Assembly: GCA_002412625.1 (NCBI GenBank)
Contig: DHVK01000013.1
Span: forward strand, 1-20,611
Direction of reading: 5' to 3'
Length of the DNA: 20,611 nucleotides
DNA from: Cloacimonetes bacterium UBA5210
GTDB taxonomy: Bacteria > Cloacimonadota > Cloacimonadia > Cloacimonadales > Cloacimonadaceae
Below are positions 1-7,719 of the stretch, one piece after another. Made by a program: the position numbers and the translations under genes. The notes beneath the pieces were generated by a model, which was given only the letters and a program-made list of their open reading frames with translations, was not told where the DNA came from and did not search any database. Position 1 is the stretch's first letter, and every line of letters starts with the position of its first letter.

Positions 1-382
1 AAGGCGAATTGCACGGTGGCATGAAGATCTGCCCGCAAAGGCTGATTACGTCCAGAGAGAACTGATCTTTCTGAATGCGATACACTTCATGCCCGGGGGC
101 GATTTTGGGGAAATTCAGCGGTTTCACGATTCTGGATTCGCGGGCGATATATGAATGTGCCTCTTCCCTGTCCCACAAGTGATTACCGCCGGTGACGGCA
201 TCTACACCCGCGGAAAACAGCGGCTTCAGCGTCTTCTCTGTAAGCCCTCTGCCATCGGCAAGATTCTCGGCGTTGGCGATCACGATATCCACGCCATGCT
301 CGGCGATGATGTCCTTCAGGTAAGTAAGAAGCACCATTCGGCCGGGCTTTCCGAACACATCACCAAAGAACAGAATCCGCAT
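1..382 (-). CDS. ymdB: YmdB-family metallophosphoesterase (2',3'-cyclic-nucleotide 2'-phosphodiesterase type), 3' part missing
   Basis: The reading frame opens with an ATG at 382-380, directly after the rny stop codon (TAGATG), and stays open to the window edge, so the first 127 residues are seen. The protein starts MRILFFGDVFGKPGR. It carries the metal-site signatures of the TIGR00282/YmdB family: Asp8 in the GD motif, Glu39-Asn40 in NAEN, and Asn67-His68 in GGNHLWD. In Bacillus YmdB the equivalent residues bind a di-metal centre that hydrolyses 2',3'-cyclic nucleotides, the ends left by some RNases. Placement right behind rny is common in bacteria and suggests co-transcription and a linked role in RNA turnover or signalling. 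The C-terminal His ligands lie outside the window. The family is clear; the exact substrate is inferred. Confidence 0.93.
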   Translation of the reverse strand, partial: MRILFFGDVFGKPGRMVLLTYLKDIIAEHGVDIVIANAENLADGRGLTEKTLKPLFSAGVDAVTGGNHLWDREEAHSYIARESRIVKPLNFPKIAPGHEVYRIQKDQFSLDVISLCGQIFMPPCNSP

Positions 383-1948
383 CTATTTTGCCATCGCTAT
401 CTGGCGGGTCTCGCGGATCACTGTTACTTTGATCTGACCCGGGTATTGCACCTGTTTCTCGATGGTTGCGGCAATCTCGGTGGCCAGAAGCGGGGTTTGG
501 TTCTCTTCCACAATTGAGGGCTCTACGATGATGCGCAATTCGCGACCGGCCTGGATGGCATAGGACTTGCTCACGCCTTCTACGGAATTAGCGATCTCCT
601 CCAGCTTGGAAAGGCGCTGCATATAGGTTTCCAGCATCTCGCGGCGGGCACCGGGGCGGGCACCGGAGATGGCGTCAGAAGCTTGCACCAGCGCGGCATA
701 TACAGAAAGGGCTTCCACCTCTTCATGATGCGCTTCGATAGCGTTTACGATCAGCTTGCCTTCGCCGTTCTTGCGAGCCAGGTTTGCGCCGATGATGGCG
801 TGAGTGCCGTCAAACTCGTGATCCACAGCCTTTCCGAGGTCGTGCAACAAGCCTGCGCGGCGCGCCACTTCCTGATCCAGGTGTAGTTCCGCGGCCAAAA
901 TCCCGCAAATCCACGCTGCTTCTATGGAGTGCTGCAACACATTCTGTCCGTATGAAGTACGGTAGTTCAAGCGACCCAATACTCTGATCAGGTTCGGGGA
1001 TATATTGTGGATATTGGTTTCCAAAACGGCTTTTTCACCGATCTTGATTAAGGTTTCATCCATTTCCTTGGTAGTCTTGGAGATCACTTCCTCAATGCGG
1101 CCGGGGTGAATTCTGCCGTCCGAGATCAGCTTTTCCAGCGAGAGCCTGGCAATCTCTCTGCGAACAGGGTCAAAGCAGGAGAGCACTACCGCTTCCGGAG
1201 TATCATCGATGATCAGATCCACTCCCGAGGCTTTTTCGAAGGTGCGGATATTACGGCCTTCACGGCCGATGATGCGTCCCTTCATCTCGTCAGAAGGCAG
1301 CGACACCACCGATACAGTGGTTTCGGACACATGATCCACAGCCATGCGCTGAATAGCGGTGGCTAGGATTTCGGCAGACTTCTTGGAGGCGTCCAGCTTG
1401 ATTTGTTCGATCGTCAGCTTGGCATCATTTGCCGCCACCTGACGCGCGGTGGAGATCAGCTCCAGTCTCAGGCGTTCCAGAGCTTCTTCGCGGCTGAGGC
1501 CGGCTACTTCTGCCAGCTTGGTCTTCTGTTCCACGAGGATGCTCTCATATTCCTGTTTCTTGCCCTGAAGCTCGTCTTCCTTGTTTTTCAGTTTGCGTTC
1601 TTGTTCGCTGAGGCTGTTTTCCTTTTTATCCAGGGAGTCCAGGCGCTTATCCAAGCTGCCCAAGCGTTCGTTATACTTCTTTTCTTGTGCGCGCAGTTCA
1701 CGTTGGCGCTCTTTCACTTCCTCATCGAGGATGCGTTTTTGTTTGAACCACTCTTCACGGGCTTCCAGCAAAGTGGATTTCTTCTGGTTTTCGGCTTCAG
1801 TCTTGGCATCTTTCTTGATGTTTTCGGCAATCTCAGTAGCCTGAGAAACCAGCTTGAACGCTGTATTGCGCTTTACAAGATAAATAACCGCGGCTACGAT
1901 GAAGCCTGCTACAAGGCCTATAGCCAACGCAATGTATGGATTCGGCAT
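383..1948 (-). CDS. rny: Ribonuclease Y
   Basis: This 521-residue endoribonuclease starts general mRNA decay at the inner face of the membrane. An N-terminal membrane anchor spans about residues 6-25 and is followed by a long charged coiled coil (about 30-205). A KH RNA-binding domain contains GRIIGREGRNIR (224-235). An HD metal-dependent phosphohydrolase domain begins near 338 with its HD pair at His369-Asp370 in LLHDLGKAVDHE. Length and domain order match the family, which is usually 510-530 residues. The ATG follows an AAGGA ribosome binding site about 8 bases away. The gene lies downstream of zapA and the probable 6S RNA and abuts the ymdB-like gene, so those two are almost certainly one transcript. 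Confidence 0.98.
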   Translation of the reverse strand: MPNPYIALAIGLVAGFIVAAVIYLVKRNTAFKLVSQATEIAENIKKDAKTEAENQKKSTLLEAREEWFKQKRILDEEVKERQRELRAQEKKYNERLGSLDKRLDSLDKKENSLSEQERKLKNKEDELQGKKQEYESILVEQKTKLAEVAGLSREEALERLRLELISTARQVAANDAKLTIEQIKLDASKKSAEILATAIQRMAVDHVSETTVSVVSLPSDEMKGRIIGREGRNIRTFEKASGVDLIIDDTPEAVVLSCFDPVRREIARLSLEKLISDGRIHPGRIEEVISKTTKEMDETLIKIGEKAVLETNIHNISPNLIRVLGRLNYRTSYGQNVLQHSIEAAWICGILAAELHLDQEVARRAGLLHDLGKAVDHEFDGTHAIIGANLARKNGEGKLIVNAIEAHHEEVEALSVYAALVQASDAISGARPGARREMLETYMQRLSKLEEIANSVEGVSKSYAIQAGRELRIIVEPSIVEENQTPLLATEIAATIEKQVQYPGQIKVTVIRETRQIAMAK

Positions 1949-1974
1949 AATTTATTTCCTTCAATCTATTTACG

Positions 1975-1996
1975 TCCCCCAAATTGCTCTGGGGGA
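1975..1996 (-). promoter_or_regulatory. GC-rich hairpin in the rny leader
   Basis: A perfect 7-bp inverted repeat (TCCCCCA / TGGGGGA) with an 8-base loop lies between the 3' end of the probable 6S RNA and the rny ribosome binding site. On the minus strand it is followed by CGTAAATAG rather than a T-run, so it is not a classical terminator. It could mark the 3' boundary of the 6S transcript, or protect or regulate the rny mRNA 5' end. Function is inferred only from position. Confidence 0.4.
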
Positions 1997-2004
1997 TCGG
2001 AATC

Positions 2005-2181
2005 ATAAGCCCGCGGGAACCGTGTATGTTTGACTTTTTTCAAAGCCGACTTGCAGGTGGGAATCTACCTGGTAAGCTTTGTGTATCCGGGACTTGCCGG
2101 CACGCACGCCACTCATGGCTCGACTCCCTTCTTAGTGTATGGCTTTTTTGCAATCCATATCACGCATTCCGCAGGCAAATA
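2005..2181 (-). ncRNA. ssrS: Probable 6S RNA (regulator of RNA polymerase)
   Basis: The 230-bp zapA-rny gap has no credible ORF but folds into one long interrupted rod. The closing stem pairs 2156-2176 with 2009-2028 (about 19 pairs, mostly GC, small bulges). A large asymmetric bubble follows (2147-2155 against 2029-2041). Then come AAAGCC 2141-2146 with GGCTTT 2042-2047, GGGAGTC 2122-2128 with GATTCCC 2059-2065, and an apical hairpin CCGG/CCGG (2097-2100 with 2087-2090) extended by 2101-2107 against 2081-2086. A closing stem, central bubble and long apical arm within about 170-180 nt is the 6S RNA architecture, which mimics an open promoter and sequesters sigma70-type holoenzyme. ssrS next to zapA is a known arrangement in proteobacteria. 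The fold was done by eye and exact ends are uncertain. Confidence 0.7.
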
Positions 2182-2448
2182 TCAAAATGTCATGATCTTT
2201 TCGATCATCTGGTTCACCCGGTTGAGTTCAGACTTCAGGGTATCGTTTTCCTCAAGGGCATGTTGCAAGCTTTCTTCGCGTTGAAAACACGCCAAGAGCA
2301 GAAGCCTGGCAAAATCCAGATGCTCGTAGGTTTCATAGAGTTCAGTCAGTTGGCGCGACAACTCTGTCGCGATCTTTTGAGTGTGGGTGGGGTTATCGCT
2401 TCTCAGACGGAAGCGCCGCCCGAAAATCTCCACCTCTACTGATTGCAT
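2182..2448 (-). CDS. zapA: Cell division protein ZapA
   Basis: This 88-residue protein has the ZapA layout. An N-terminal beta region (MQSVEVEIFGRRFRLRSD) opens into a helical dimerisation segment containing the A-TELSRQL pattern, followed by a C-terminal coiled coil (about 50-85). ZapA tetramers crosslink FtsZ protofilaments at the Z-ring. The length is at the short end of the usual 90-110. It begins 3 bp after the stop of the preceding coiled-coil gene and lies downstream of pheST, a neighbourhood also seen in Firmicutes. It is followed by the probable 6S RNA. Identification is from the overall pattern, since ZapA is weakly conserved. Confidence 0.88.
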   Translation of the reverse strand: MQSVEVEIFGRRFRLRSDNPTHTQKIATELSRQLTELYETYEHLDFARLLLLACFQREESLQHALEENDTLKSELNRVNQMIEKIMTF

Positions 2449-2451
2449 GGT

Positions 2452-2775
2452 TTACTCACTATCCTCAAGTTTGGGGAAGATGCCGTCGATTTTTTTGATC
2501 GCGTCATCGGCAAAGCTTTCGATGCCAAAGAGCATATTTTGCATATCATTGTGGGCTCCTTGCAGCTTGTCGTGTTCTATCTGCAAGTTCTTCAGATTGC
2601 CTTCGGTATCGCTGAGCAGCTTGGAGTAATCTTCGATCTGAGACATCAGTTGCACGTTCTCTTCTCTGAGCCGGGCGTATTGTATCTTCAGCTCATCCAT
2701 AGCCTTTTTATCTGCAGTATATTGATCGATCAGTTTCTGCAATCTCTCTTGCAGGTTTAAAATCGGGCTTTCCAT
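2452..2775 (-). CDS. Small coiled-coil protein between pheT and zapA (possible ZapB-like or division-associated protein)
   Basis: The 107-residue product is almost wholly helical. Heptad-like Leu/Ile spacing and many Glu, Lys and Gln residues run from about residue 5 to 85 (QERLQKLIDQYTADKKAMDEL, then IEDYSKLLSDTEGNLKNLQ), and the tail is acidic. There is no signal peptide or membrane segment, so it should be cytoplasmic. It starts 4 bases after the pheT stop and ends 3 bp before zapA, which argues for translational coupling with zapA. ZapB in enterics is a short all-coiled-coil partner of ZapA, so a similar role is an attractive guess. Coiled coils look alike, however, and sequence alone does not prove homology. 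Confidence 0.85.
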   Translation of the reverse strand: MESPILNLQERLQKLIDQYTADKKAMDELKIQYARLREENVQLMSQIEDYSKLLSDTEGNLKNLQIEHDKLQGAHNDMQNMLFGIESFADDAIKKIDGIFPKLEDSE

Positions 2776-2779
2776 TTTT

Positions 2780-5278
2780 TTACCTCATCGTAATATTATA
2801 TTTTTCTGATAGTGTTTTTTGCACCGAAGTCATCAGCGCATCAACGCGTTCATCTGTCAATGTTTTTTCTTGGTCTTGCAGGACAATGTGCAGACTGAGA
2901 CTTCTAAATCCTTCAGGGATTTGCTTTGAGCGATATTCGTCAAAGACCTGAACATCGCGCACCAAAGCGGGCTCCAAGCCCACTATCTGCTGCCGAACCT
3001 GCCCATATGTGTAGGCGTCCGAGAGCAGGAAGGAGAGATCCCGCACCACCGCCGGATGCTTCGGTATATTTACAAAGGTGACACTCAGGCTCCTGGTAGC
3101 AGAAGCAAGCGCATCGATGTCCCAAAGCAGCAGCCAGACTTCTTGTTTGAGGTTTGTGGCGTCGATTCCCCAGGCTTCCAATACCGGCGATTGAATTCTG
3201 CCGAAGCAACCCAGGTGCTTACCATCCAGCTCATAGGCAAAAGCTTCACCCTCTGCCAGGTACGGGATAGAGCAAGCTTGTGCCTGAGGGGATAGCCCCA
3301 GGTGCTGCAACAAGCCTTCAAAACAGCCTTTAGCCCAAGCAAAATCAACTGCCTGAAGCTTGTTTTTATAGTGCTCCTCGTTGATCGCCCCGGTGCAGAT
3401 TGCGCCCATATGCTTGGGCTCCGTGTGCCCCTTGGCGTTCTTCAGATACACCTTGCCCAGTTCAAACAGCTTCACATCGCGCTCAGCATGATTGATATTG
3501 TAGGCCAGATTTGTAAGCAACTGCGGAACAAGCGAGACCCGCATCACAGACTGATTGCTGCTCTGGGGATTGATCAGGTGAATATAAGGCTGATCTTCTT
3601 CTTTCAAGCCCAGGCTCTGCATCTGCGCAGGATCCGTAAAGCTATAATTCAGAGTTTCATAAGCACCCCAGGCTACGATCCATTCCGCCGCTTTCTTCTG
3701 AATCCGGTAAGCGTGACGGTCCATCACTTGTTGTAAAACAGTTCTTTGAGGCACTTTATCGTAACCGATCAAACGCGCCAGTTCTTCCAGGATATCAGCC
3801 TCGCGGGTCACATCTTTGCGATAGCCCGGAACCCTGTAATACTGCGCCACTTGCTCTGCGGTTACAGCCGGGGCGAGCTGATTCAGATCTGCCACAAGCC
3901 CAGGTTGATGCGCGGCATCTTGGATATATGCAAAGCCCAGCTTTTGCAGGATGTCCTTCATCTGAGCCGGATCGATCTCCATGCCGATCAGCAGCTTAAA
4001 GCGTGAAGGACGCACACCCAGGATGATCTCTTGATCTTCGCTGGGGTAGCTATCCAGCAGATTTCCCATAGCTTTTACCCCGCCCAGGTCCAGGATCAGG
4101 GCAGTGGCTCTTTCACTGATCTCCCGCGCGTATCGGGGAGACAGGTGGCGCTCGAAGCGGTAGGACGAATCCGAGCTGATTTTGTGATCATATGAAGTCT
4201 TGCGGATTGTACCCGGGTGGAAGGCTGCGCTTTCCAGCACGATGTTTTTGGTTTCAGGATTGATCCCGGAATCTTTGGAGCCCATTACTCCCGCCAGAGC
4301 GGAAGGATGCTTGCCATCAGCGATCACCAGATCTTGAATGCAGAGCTCGTGGTTCTTACCATCCAGGGCCAGAAACGCTTCTTTGTCCGCAGCTCTGCGC
4401 ACCACGATATCCGGATGTCCGGTTGCCCCGTCGCGGGAGGCGAGAGCATCATAATCGAAGGCATGCAGCGGATGTCCACATTCCAGCATCACAAAGTTGG
4501 TGATATCCACGATATTGTTGATCGGTCGCAGTCCGCTCTTGATCAGGGCGGTCTTCATCCACAGAGGGGAATCCTGAATCTTCACACCCTCGAACACTCT
4601 GGCTGTATAGCGCGGGCAGAGCGTGGGTTCTTCGTTGAATAGACCCAGTTGCAAAGTGCTGAGCGGCGCGGACAGATCCTGAACTTCCGGCTCGATCGTA
4701 GGCACATTCAAGCGGGCGGAAAGATCGCGCGCGATCCCTTTGTAACCCAAAAGGTCACTGCGATTCGGAGTAATCTCCAGTTCAAAAATGGTATCCGGAA
4801 GAGCAAAGAGGCGATCTGCCAAAACGCCAACAGGTGTATCCGGAGGCAGATGGATGATCCCCGCATGGTTCTCTGAAAGCCCCAGCTCACGCTCGGAACA
4901 GAGCATCCCGTGGGAATGAATCCCGCGGATCTTCGCTTTGGCGATAGTGATATCCTTCAGCGCGGTTCCCGGCAAGGCCAGCACAGCCATCATCCCGGCT
5001 TCGCAGTTCGGCGCGCCACAAATCACCTGAATGCGGTTATCCGCATCTTTTTCGGGATATTCGGTATCTCCGATGTCCACCAGGCAGAGCTTCAGATGGT
5101 CAGTTTTGGGGACCGGTTCGGCAGAGATTACTCTGGCTGCAATCACGGTCGCGCCCAAGGCCTGAAGTTTTTCAATGCCTTCCACCTCGATGCCGGCAAA
5201 GGTAAGCAGATCCGCCAGCTTGGCCTCGTGACCAGCCAGCGGCAAATAGCGTTTTAACCAAGATAGTGCGATTCTCAT
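2780..5278 (-). CDS. pheT: Phenylalanine-tRNA ligase beta subunit
   Basis: This 832-residue protein is the large subunit of the alpha2-beta2 enzyme that charges tRNA-Phe. An N-terminal B1 region starts MRIALSWLKRYLP. The EMAP-type tRNA-binding domain follows at about 40-155 (VPKTDHLKLC, then ICGAPN). Next are the B3/B4 editing region (about 210-400, with PLHAFDYDAL), the B5 domain ending in READILEELARLIGYDKVP, the catalytic-like core, and the FDX-ACB anticodon-binding domain (about 735-832). Length fits the longer bacterial form (about 790-830). Its ATG overlaps the pheS stop by one base (TAATG), so translation is coupled, as expected for fixed stoichiometry. The stretch of B5 around LNQLAPAVTAEQVAQYY looks inserted relative to the usual motif. 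Confidence 0.98.
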   Translation of the reverse strand: MRIALSWLKRYLPLAGHEAKLADLLTFAGIEVEGIEKLQALGATVIAARVISAEPVPKTDHLKLCLVDIGDTEYPEKDADNRIQVICGAPNCEAGMMAVLALPGTALKDITIAKAKIRGIHSHGMLCSERELGLSENHAGIIHLPPDTPVGVLADRLFALPDTIFELEITPNRSDLLGYKGIARDLSARLNVPTIEPEVQDLSAPLSTLQLGLFNEEPTLCPRYTARVFEGVKIQDSPLWMKTALIKSGLRPINNIVDITNFVMLECGHPLHAFDYDALASRDGATGHPDIVVRRAADKEAFLALDGKNHELCIQDLVIADGKHPSALAGVMGSKDSGINPETKNIVLESAAFHPGTIRKTSYDHKISSDSSYRFERHLSPRYAREISERATALILDLGGVKAMGNLLDSYPSEDQEIILGVRPSRFKLLIGMEIDPAQMKDILQKLGFAYIQDAAHQPGLVADLNQLAPAVTAEQVAQYYRVPGYRKDVTREADILEELARLIGYDKVPQRTVLQQVMDRHAYRIQKKAAEWIVAWGAYETLNYSFTDPAQMQSLGLKEEDQPYIHLINPQSSNQSVMRVSLVPQLLTNLAYNINHAERDVKLFELGKVYLKNAKGHTEPKHMGAICTGAINEEHYKNKLQAVDFAWAKGCFEGLLQHLGLSPQAQACSIPYLAEGEAFAYELDGKHLGCFGRIQSPVLEAWGIDATNLKQEVWLLLWDIDALASATRSLSVTFVNIPKHPAVVRDLSFLLSDAYTYGQVRQQIVGLEPALVRDVQVFDEYRSKQIPEGFRSLSLHIVLQDQEKTLTDERVDALMTSVQKTLSEKYNITMR

Positions 5279-6303
5279 TACATCTCTCCTTTGAATTGAC
5301 GCAGCATTCTAAGATCGTTTTCAAAGAGGATGCGCATATCCGGAATGTTATACTTCAGCATGGCAATCCGCTCGATACCCAAGCCAAAGGCAAACCCGGT
5401 ATATAGCTCGGAGTCTATGCCCAGGATGTCAAACACGGCAGGATCCACCATCCCGGCACCGCCCATTTCCAGCCAGCCGCTTTGTTTGCAAACGCGACAG
5501 CCTTTGCCTTCGCAAACCACGCAGGAGATATCCATCTCAGCAGAAGGTTCGGTAAAGGGGAAGAAATGCGGTCGGATCCGGCTTTTCACTTTGTGACCAA
5601 ACATGGTGGCAGCAAAGTTTTGCAGGGTATCCTGCAGGTCGCTCATGCTCACGCCTTTATCCACTACCAGTGCTTCCACCTGATGGAAGACGGGAGAGTG
5701 GGAAGGATCCGGTTTGTCGTTGCGATAACACCGCCCCGGCGAGATAATGCGGATCGGGGGTTTATAGTTTTCCATGACGCGGATCTGCACCGTGGAAGTT
5801 TGGGTGCGCAGCAAGAAGCCACCCTCCACATAGAAGGTATCCGCCAAATTGCGGGACGGGTGATCCTGCGGTGTATTGAGCGCGTCAAAATTGTGAAATT
5901 CGTCCTCTATATCGTTAGCTTCGGCAATCTCGAAACCCATGCTGAGAAACACTTCATCGATTTCCCTGCGGATAATGCTGAGCGGATGATAGCCACCCCG
6001 CCCAAAAGGCAGACCCGGCATTGTGGCATCGATTGCCTTGATCTCGCTCTTCCAGGAGGCTTCTTTGATGGCAACAGCGCGCAGATTGAGCAAATTCTCG
6101 ATTTGGGAGCGGACTTGATTCAGCTGATTGCCGAAAGCAGGGCGCTCTTGCGCATCCAGATCCTTCATTTTGCCATACAGACTGTTGAGGACGCTTTTTT
6201 TGCCCAGATATTTAGCTTTTGTGTTCAAGATATCGTTGGGATTGGAGCATCCGGATATTTCCTGCTCCGCTTCCCGTAACATTAGTTCCAACTGTTCTTG
6301 CAC
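5278..6303 (-). CDS. pheS: Phenylalanine-tRNA ligase alpha subunit
   Basis: This 341-residue catalytic subunit has an N-terminal coiled-coil arm (about 1-85) for tRNA-Phe contact and a class II synthetase core. Motif 2 is ISPGRCYRNDKPDPSHSPVFHQ (187-208) and motif 3 is FGLGIERIAMLKY (306-318). A four-Cys knuckle (Cys261, Cys264, Cys269, Cys272) sits before the substrate-site loop, as in many bacterial PheS. The start is GTG at 6303, with an AGAGG ribosome binding site about 8 bases upstream. It is followed by pheT with a 1-base overlap and lies downstream of rplT across a 117-bp gap that contains a strong hairpin. Confidence 0.98.
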   Translation of the reverse strand: MQEQLELMLREAEQEISGCSNPNDILNTKAKYLGKKSVLNSLYGKMKDLDAQERPAFGNQLNQVRSQIENLLNLRAVAIKEASWKSEIKAIDATMPGLPFGRGGYHPLSIIRREIDEVFLSMGFEIAEANDIEDEFHNFDALNTPQDHPSRNLADTFYVEGGFLLRTQTSTVQIRVMENYKPPIRIISPGRCYRNDKPDPSHSPVFHQVEALVVDKGVSMSDLQDTLQNFAATMFGHKVKSRIRPHFFPFTEPSAEMDISCVVCEGKGCRVCKQSGWLEMGGAGMVDPAVFDILGIDSELYTGFAFGLGIERIAMLKYNIPDMRILFENDLRMLRQFKGEM

Positions 6304-6336
6304 TATACAAACCTCTGATAATATGTCTATTACGCA

Positions 6337-6369
6337 AGAAAGCGGTTTATCTGTCGAAAACCGCTTTCT
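6337..6369 (-). terminator. 12-bp hairpin between rplT and pheS (terminator or attenuator)
   Basis: A perfect 12-bp inverted repeat (AGAAAGCGGTTT / AAACCGCTTTCT) with a 9-base loop lies 51 bases after the rplT stop and about 33 bases before the pheS start. On the minus strand it ends in a short T/C stretch (CTTTCTTGCG), not a full U-tract. It may therefore be an inefficient terminator that lowers pheST expression relative to the ribosomal genes, or an RNA-processing or attenuation element. I see no T-box or Phe-rich leader peptide. Confidence 0.5.
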
Positions 6370-6420
6370 CGTTTATCTATATGGTGATACTCAAAGGAGC
6401 ATCAAATTTACATCATCTTG

Positions 6421-6771
6421 CTAAACGTTTTTGGCGATCTCAACAAGGCGGGCAAAAGCGCCGGCGTCGTGCCACGCAAGGTGAGCCAAGGTCTTGCGAT
6501 TGATCTCGATGTTGCTCTTGTGCAATCCGTTGATAAACTTGCTATAGCTCATATCATTCAATCTGCAAGCAGCGTTGATACGAGTGATCCACAGTCTGCG
6601 GAACTGGCGTTTTTTCAGTTTACGGTGCGCAAAGGCGAAAGCCATGGCGCGTTCTACGGTCTGGCGTGCAACGCGGTATGTCTTGCTCCGGCGGCCAAAA
6701 TAGCCTCTGGCGGCAAGCATGTATTTTTTTCTTCTGCGATGGGCTGCTACGTTATTAGTTACTCTTGGCAT
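6421..6771 (-). CDS. rplT: 50S ribosomal protein L20
   Basis: This 116-residue basic protein binds 23S rRNA early in 50S assembly. The signature MPRVTNNVAAHRRRKKYMLAARGYFGRRSKTYRVARQ at the N-terminus and RLWITRINAACR (about 59-70) are diagnostic, and the length is standard. A GGAG ribosome binding site precedes the ATG and the rpmI stop is 12 bp upstream. In other bacteria L20 also represses its own operon by binding the mRNA leader. Confidence 0.99.
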   Translation of the reverse strand: MPRVTNNVAAHRRRKKYMLAARGYFGRRSKTYRVARQTVERAMAFAFAHRKLKKRQFRRLWITRINAACRLNDMSYSKFINGLHKSNIEINRKTLAHLAWHDAGAFARLVEIAKNV

Positions 6772-6783
6772 CTCTATTCTCCT

Positions 6784-6978
6784 TTACATTCCCAGCATTC
6801 TGTAAACTCTTTTCTCATCGGCTTTGACCACGATGGCGCTGGTGCGAAGGTTACGTTTCAGTTTGGCGGATTTTTTGGTCTTAATGTGCGCTGATTTGGC
6901 ATGATGGCGCACGATCTTTCCGGTGCCGGTTAGCTTGAAGCGCTTAGCGGCAGATCGATTGGTTTTGATCTTTGGCAT
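6784..6978 (-). CDS. rpmI: 50S ribosomal protein L35
   Basis: This 64-residue, highly basic protein begins MPKIKTNRSAAKRFKLTGTGK and ends RVYRMLGM, as L35 does in nearly all bacteria. An AAGGAG ribosome binding site lies 7 bases before the ATG. It is the middle gene of the conserved infC-rpmI-rplT cluster. Confidence 0.98.
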   Translation of the reverse strand: MPKIKTNRSAAKRFKLTGTGKIVRHHAKSAHIKTKKSAKLKRNLRTSAIVVKADEKRVYRMLGM

Positions 6979-7014
6979 TTTATAACTCCTTGATTTTATC
7001 TATATGGATGGCAG

Positions 7015-7060
7015 GACTCTGCTGCAACGGCAGGTTTGGACGCCGTCGGCCGTGCTGCCT
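7015..7060 (-). promoter_or_regulatory. Structured infC-rpmI spacer with mutually exclusive pairings (possible L20 operator)
   Basis: The spacer contains two copies of ACGGC (minus strand, at about 7050-7054 and 7042-7046), either of which can pair with GCCGT at 7027-7031. An outer GGCAG/CTGCC pairing is also possible. Alternative stems just upstream of rpmI recall the RNA sites through which L20 represses rpmI-rplT in E. coli, although no homology to that operator is shown here. There is no T-run, so it is not a simple terminator. Confidence 0.3.
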
Positions 7061-7072
7061 GAAACATCAGTA

Positions 7073-7711
7073 TTATTCGCCGGTCAGGGTTTCGGGATTC
7101 ACCTGTTCTTCCTGAACCACTGGCTCTTGTTCGGTAGTGGGTTCGCCCCCCAATATGCGGTCGATATCCTTTTTGGGAGACACCACAATGAAAAGAAGAT
7201 TGCGATCTGAGATGGCTTCTTGATCCACATCCGCGATGTGTGCCAGATCTACTTTCAGCTTTTCCAACACTTTGTAGCCCAATTCTTTGTGAGCCATCTG
7301 ACGCCCACGGAAACGGACGGTGAATTTCACCTTGTTGTGCTGTTTCAGAAACTTAATGGCATTGGTCTTCTTGAAATCGTAGTCGTGTTCTTCGGTGTTC
7401 GGACCAAATTTGATCTCTTTGATTTCCACTTCATGCTGTTTCTTCTTGGCTTCTTTGGCTTTCTTTTCTTTCTGGAAATAGTATTTGCTGAAGTCCAAGA
7501 TGCGGCACACAGGCGGATCGGAGGTGGGAGAAATCTCCACCAGGTCCAATTCTAGCTCATCAGCACGGCGTTGCGCGTCACGCACGGATACCACACCAAT
7601 CTGTTTGCCGTCGGCACCTATCAGGCGGACTTTATCAGAGGTTATCTGATGGTTGATCCGTTCTTTCGGCACCACTTCCTTGGTCTTAGCTTTGAAACGC
7701 TTAATCCGGAT
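7073..7711 (-). CDS. infC: Translation initiation factor IF-3 (non-canonical start codon)
   Basis: IF-3 binds the 30S subunit, prevents 50S joining and checks the start codon. The N-terminal domain (RINHQITSDKVRLIG through VEISPTSDPPVCRILDFSKYYF), a Lys-rich linker, and the C-terminal domain (KEIKFGPNTEEHDY through VRFRGRQMAHKELG) are all present. An extra acidic Glu/Pro/Thr tail of about 25 residues ends the protein. No ATG sits near the expected start. A perfect AAGGAGG at 7726-7720 is followed after 5 bases by ATA (7714) and after 8 bases by ATC (7711). I choose ATC, which gives 212 residues. Rare AUU/AUC/AUA starts are a known hallmark of infC and allow IF-3 to repress its own translation. 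An in-frame GTG at 7780 lies inside a hairpin at the predicted transcript start and is unlikely to be used. Confidence 0.93.
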   Translation of the reverse strand: MRIKRFKAKTKEVVPKERINHQITSDKVRLIGADGKQIGVVSVRDAQRRADELELDLVEISPTSDPPVCRILDFSKYYFQKEKKAKEAKKKQHEVEIKEIKFGPNTEEHDYDFKKTNAIKFLKQHNKVKFTVRFRGRQMAHKELGYKVLEKLKVDLAHIADVDQEAISDRNLLFIVVSPKKDIDRILGGEPTTEQEPVVQEEQVNPETLTGE

Positions 7712-7719
7712 TATAAGAA

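Noticed and set aside
1403..2008. 201-residue plus-strand open frame rich in Phe and Leu
   Set aside because: Antisense to the rny coiled coil, where Glu/Lys codons read backwards give Phe/Leu. It also runs into the 6S region.
5482..6279. 265-residue plus-strand open frame
   Set aside because: Entirely antisense to pheS, which has all family motifs.
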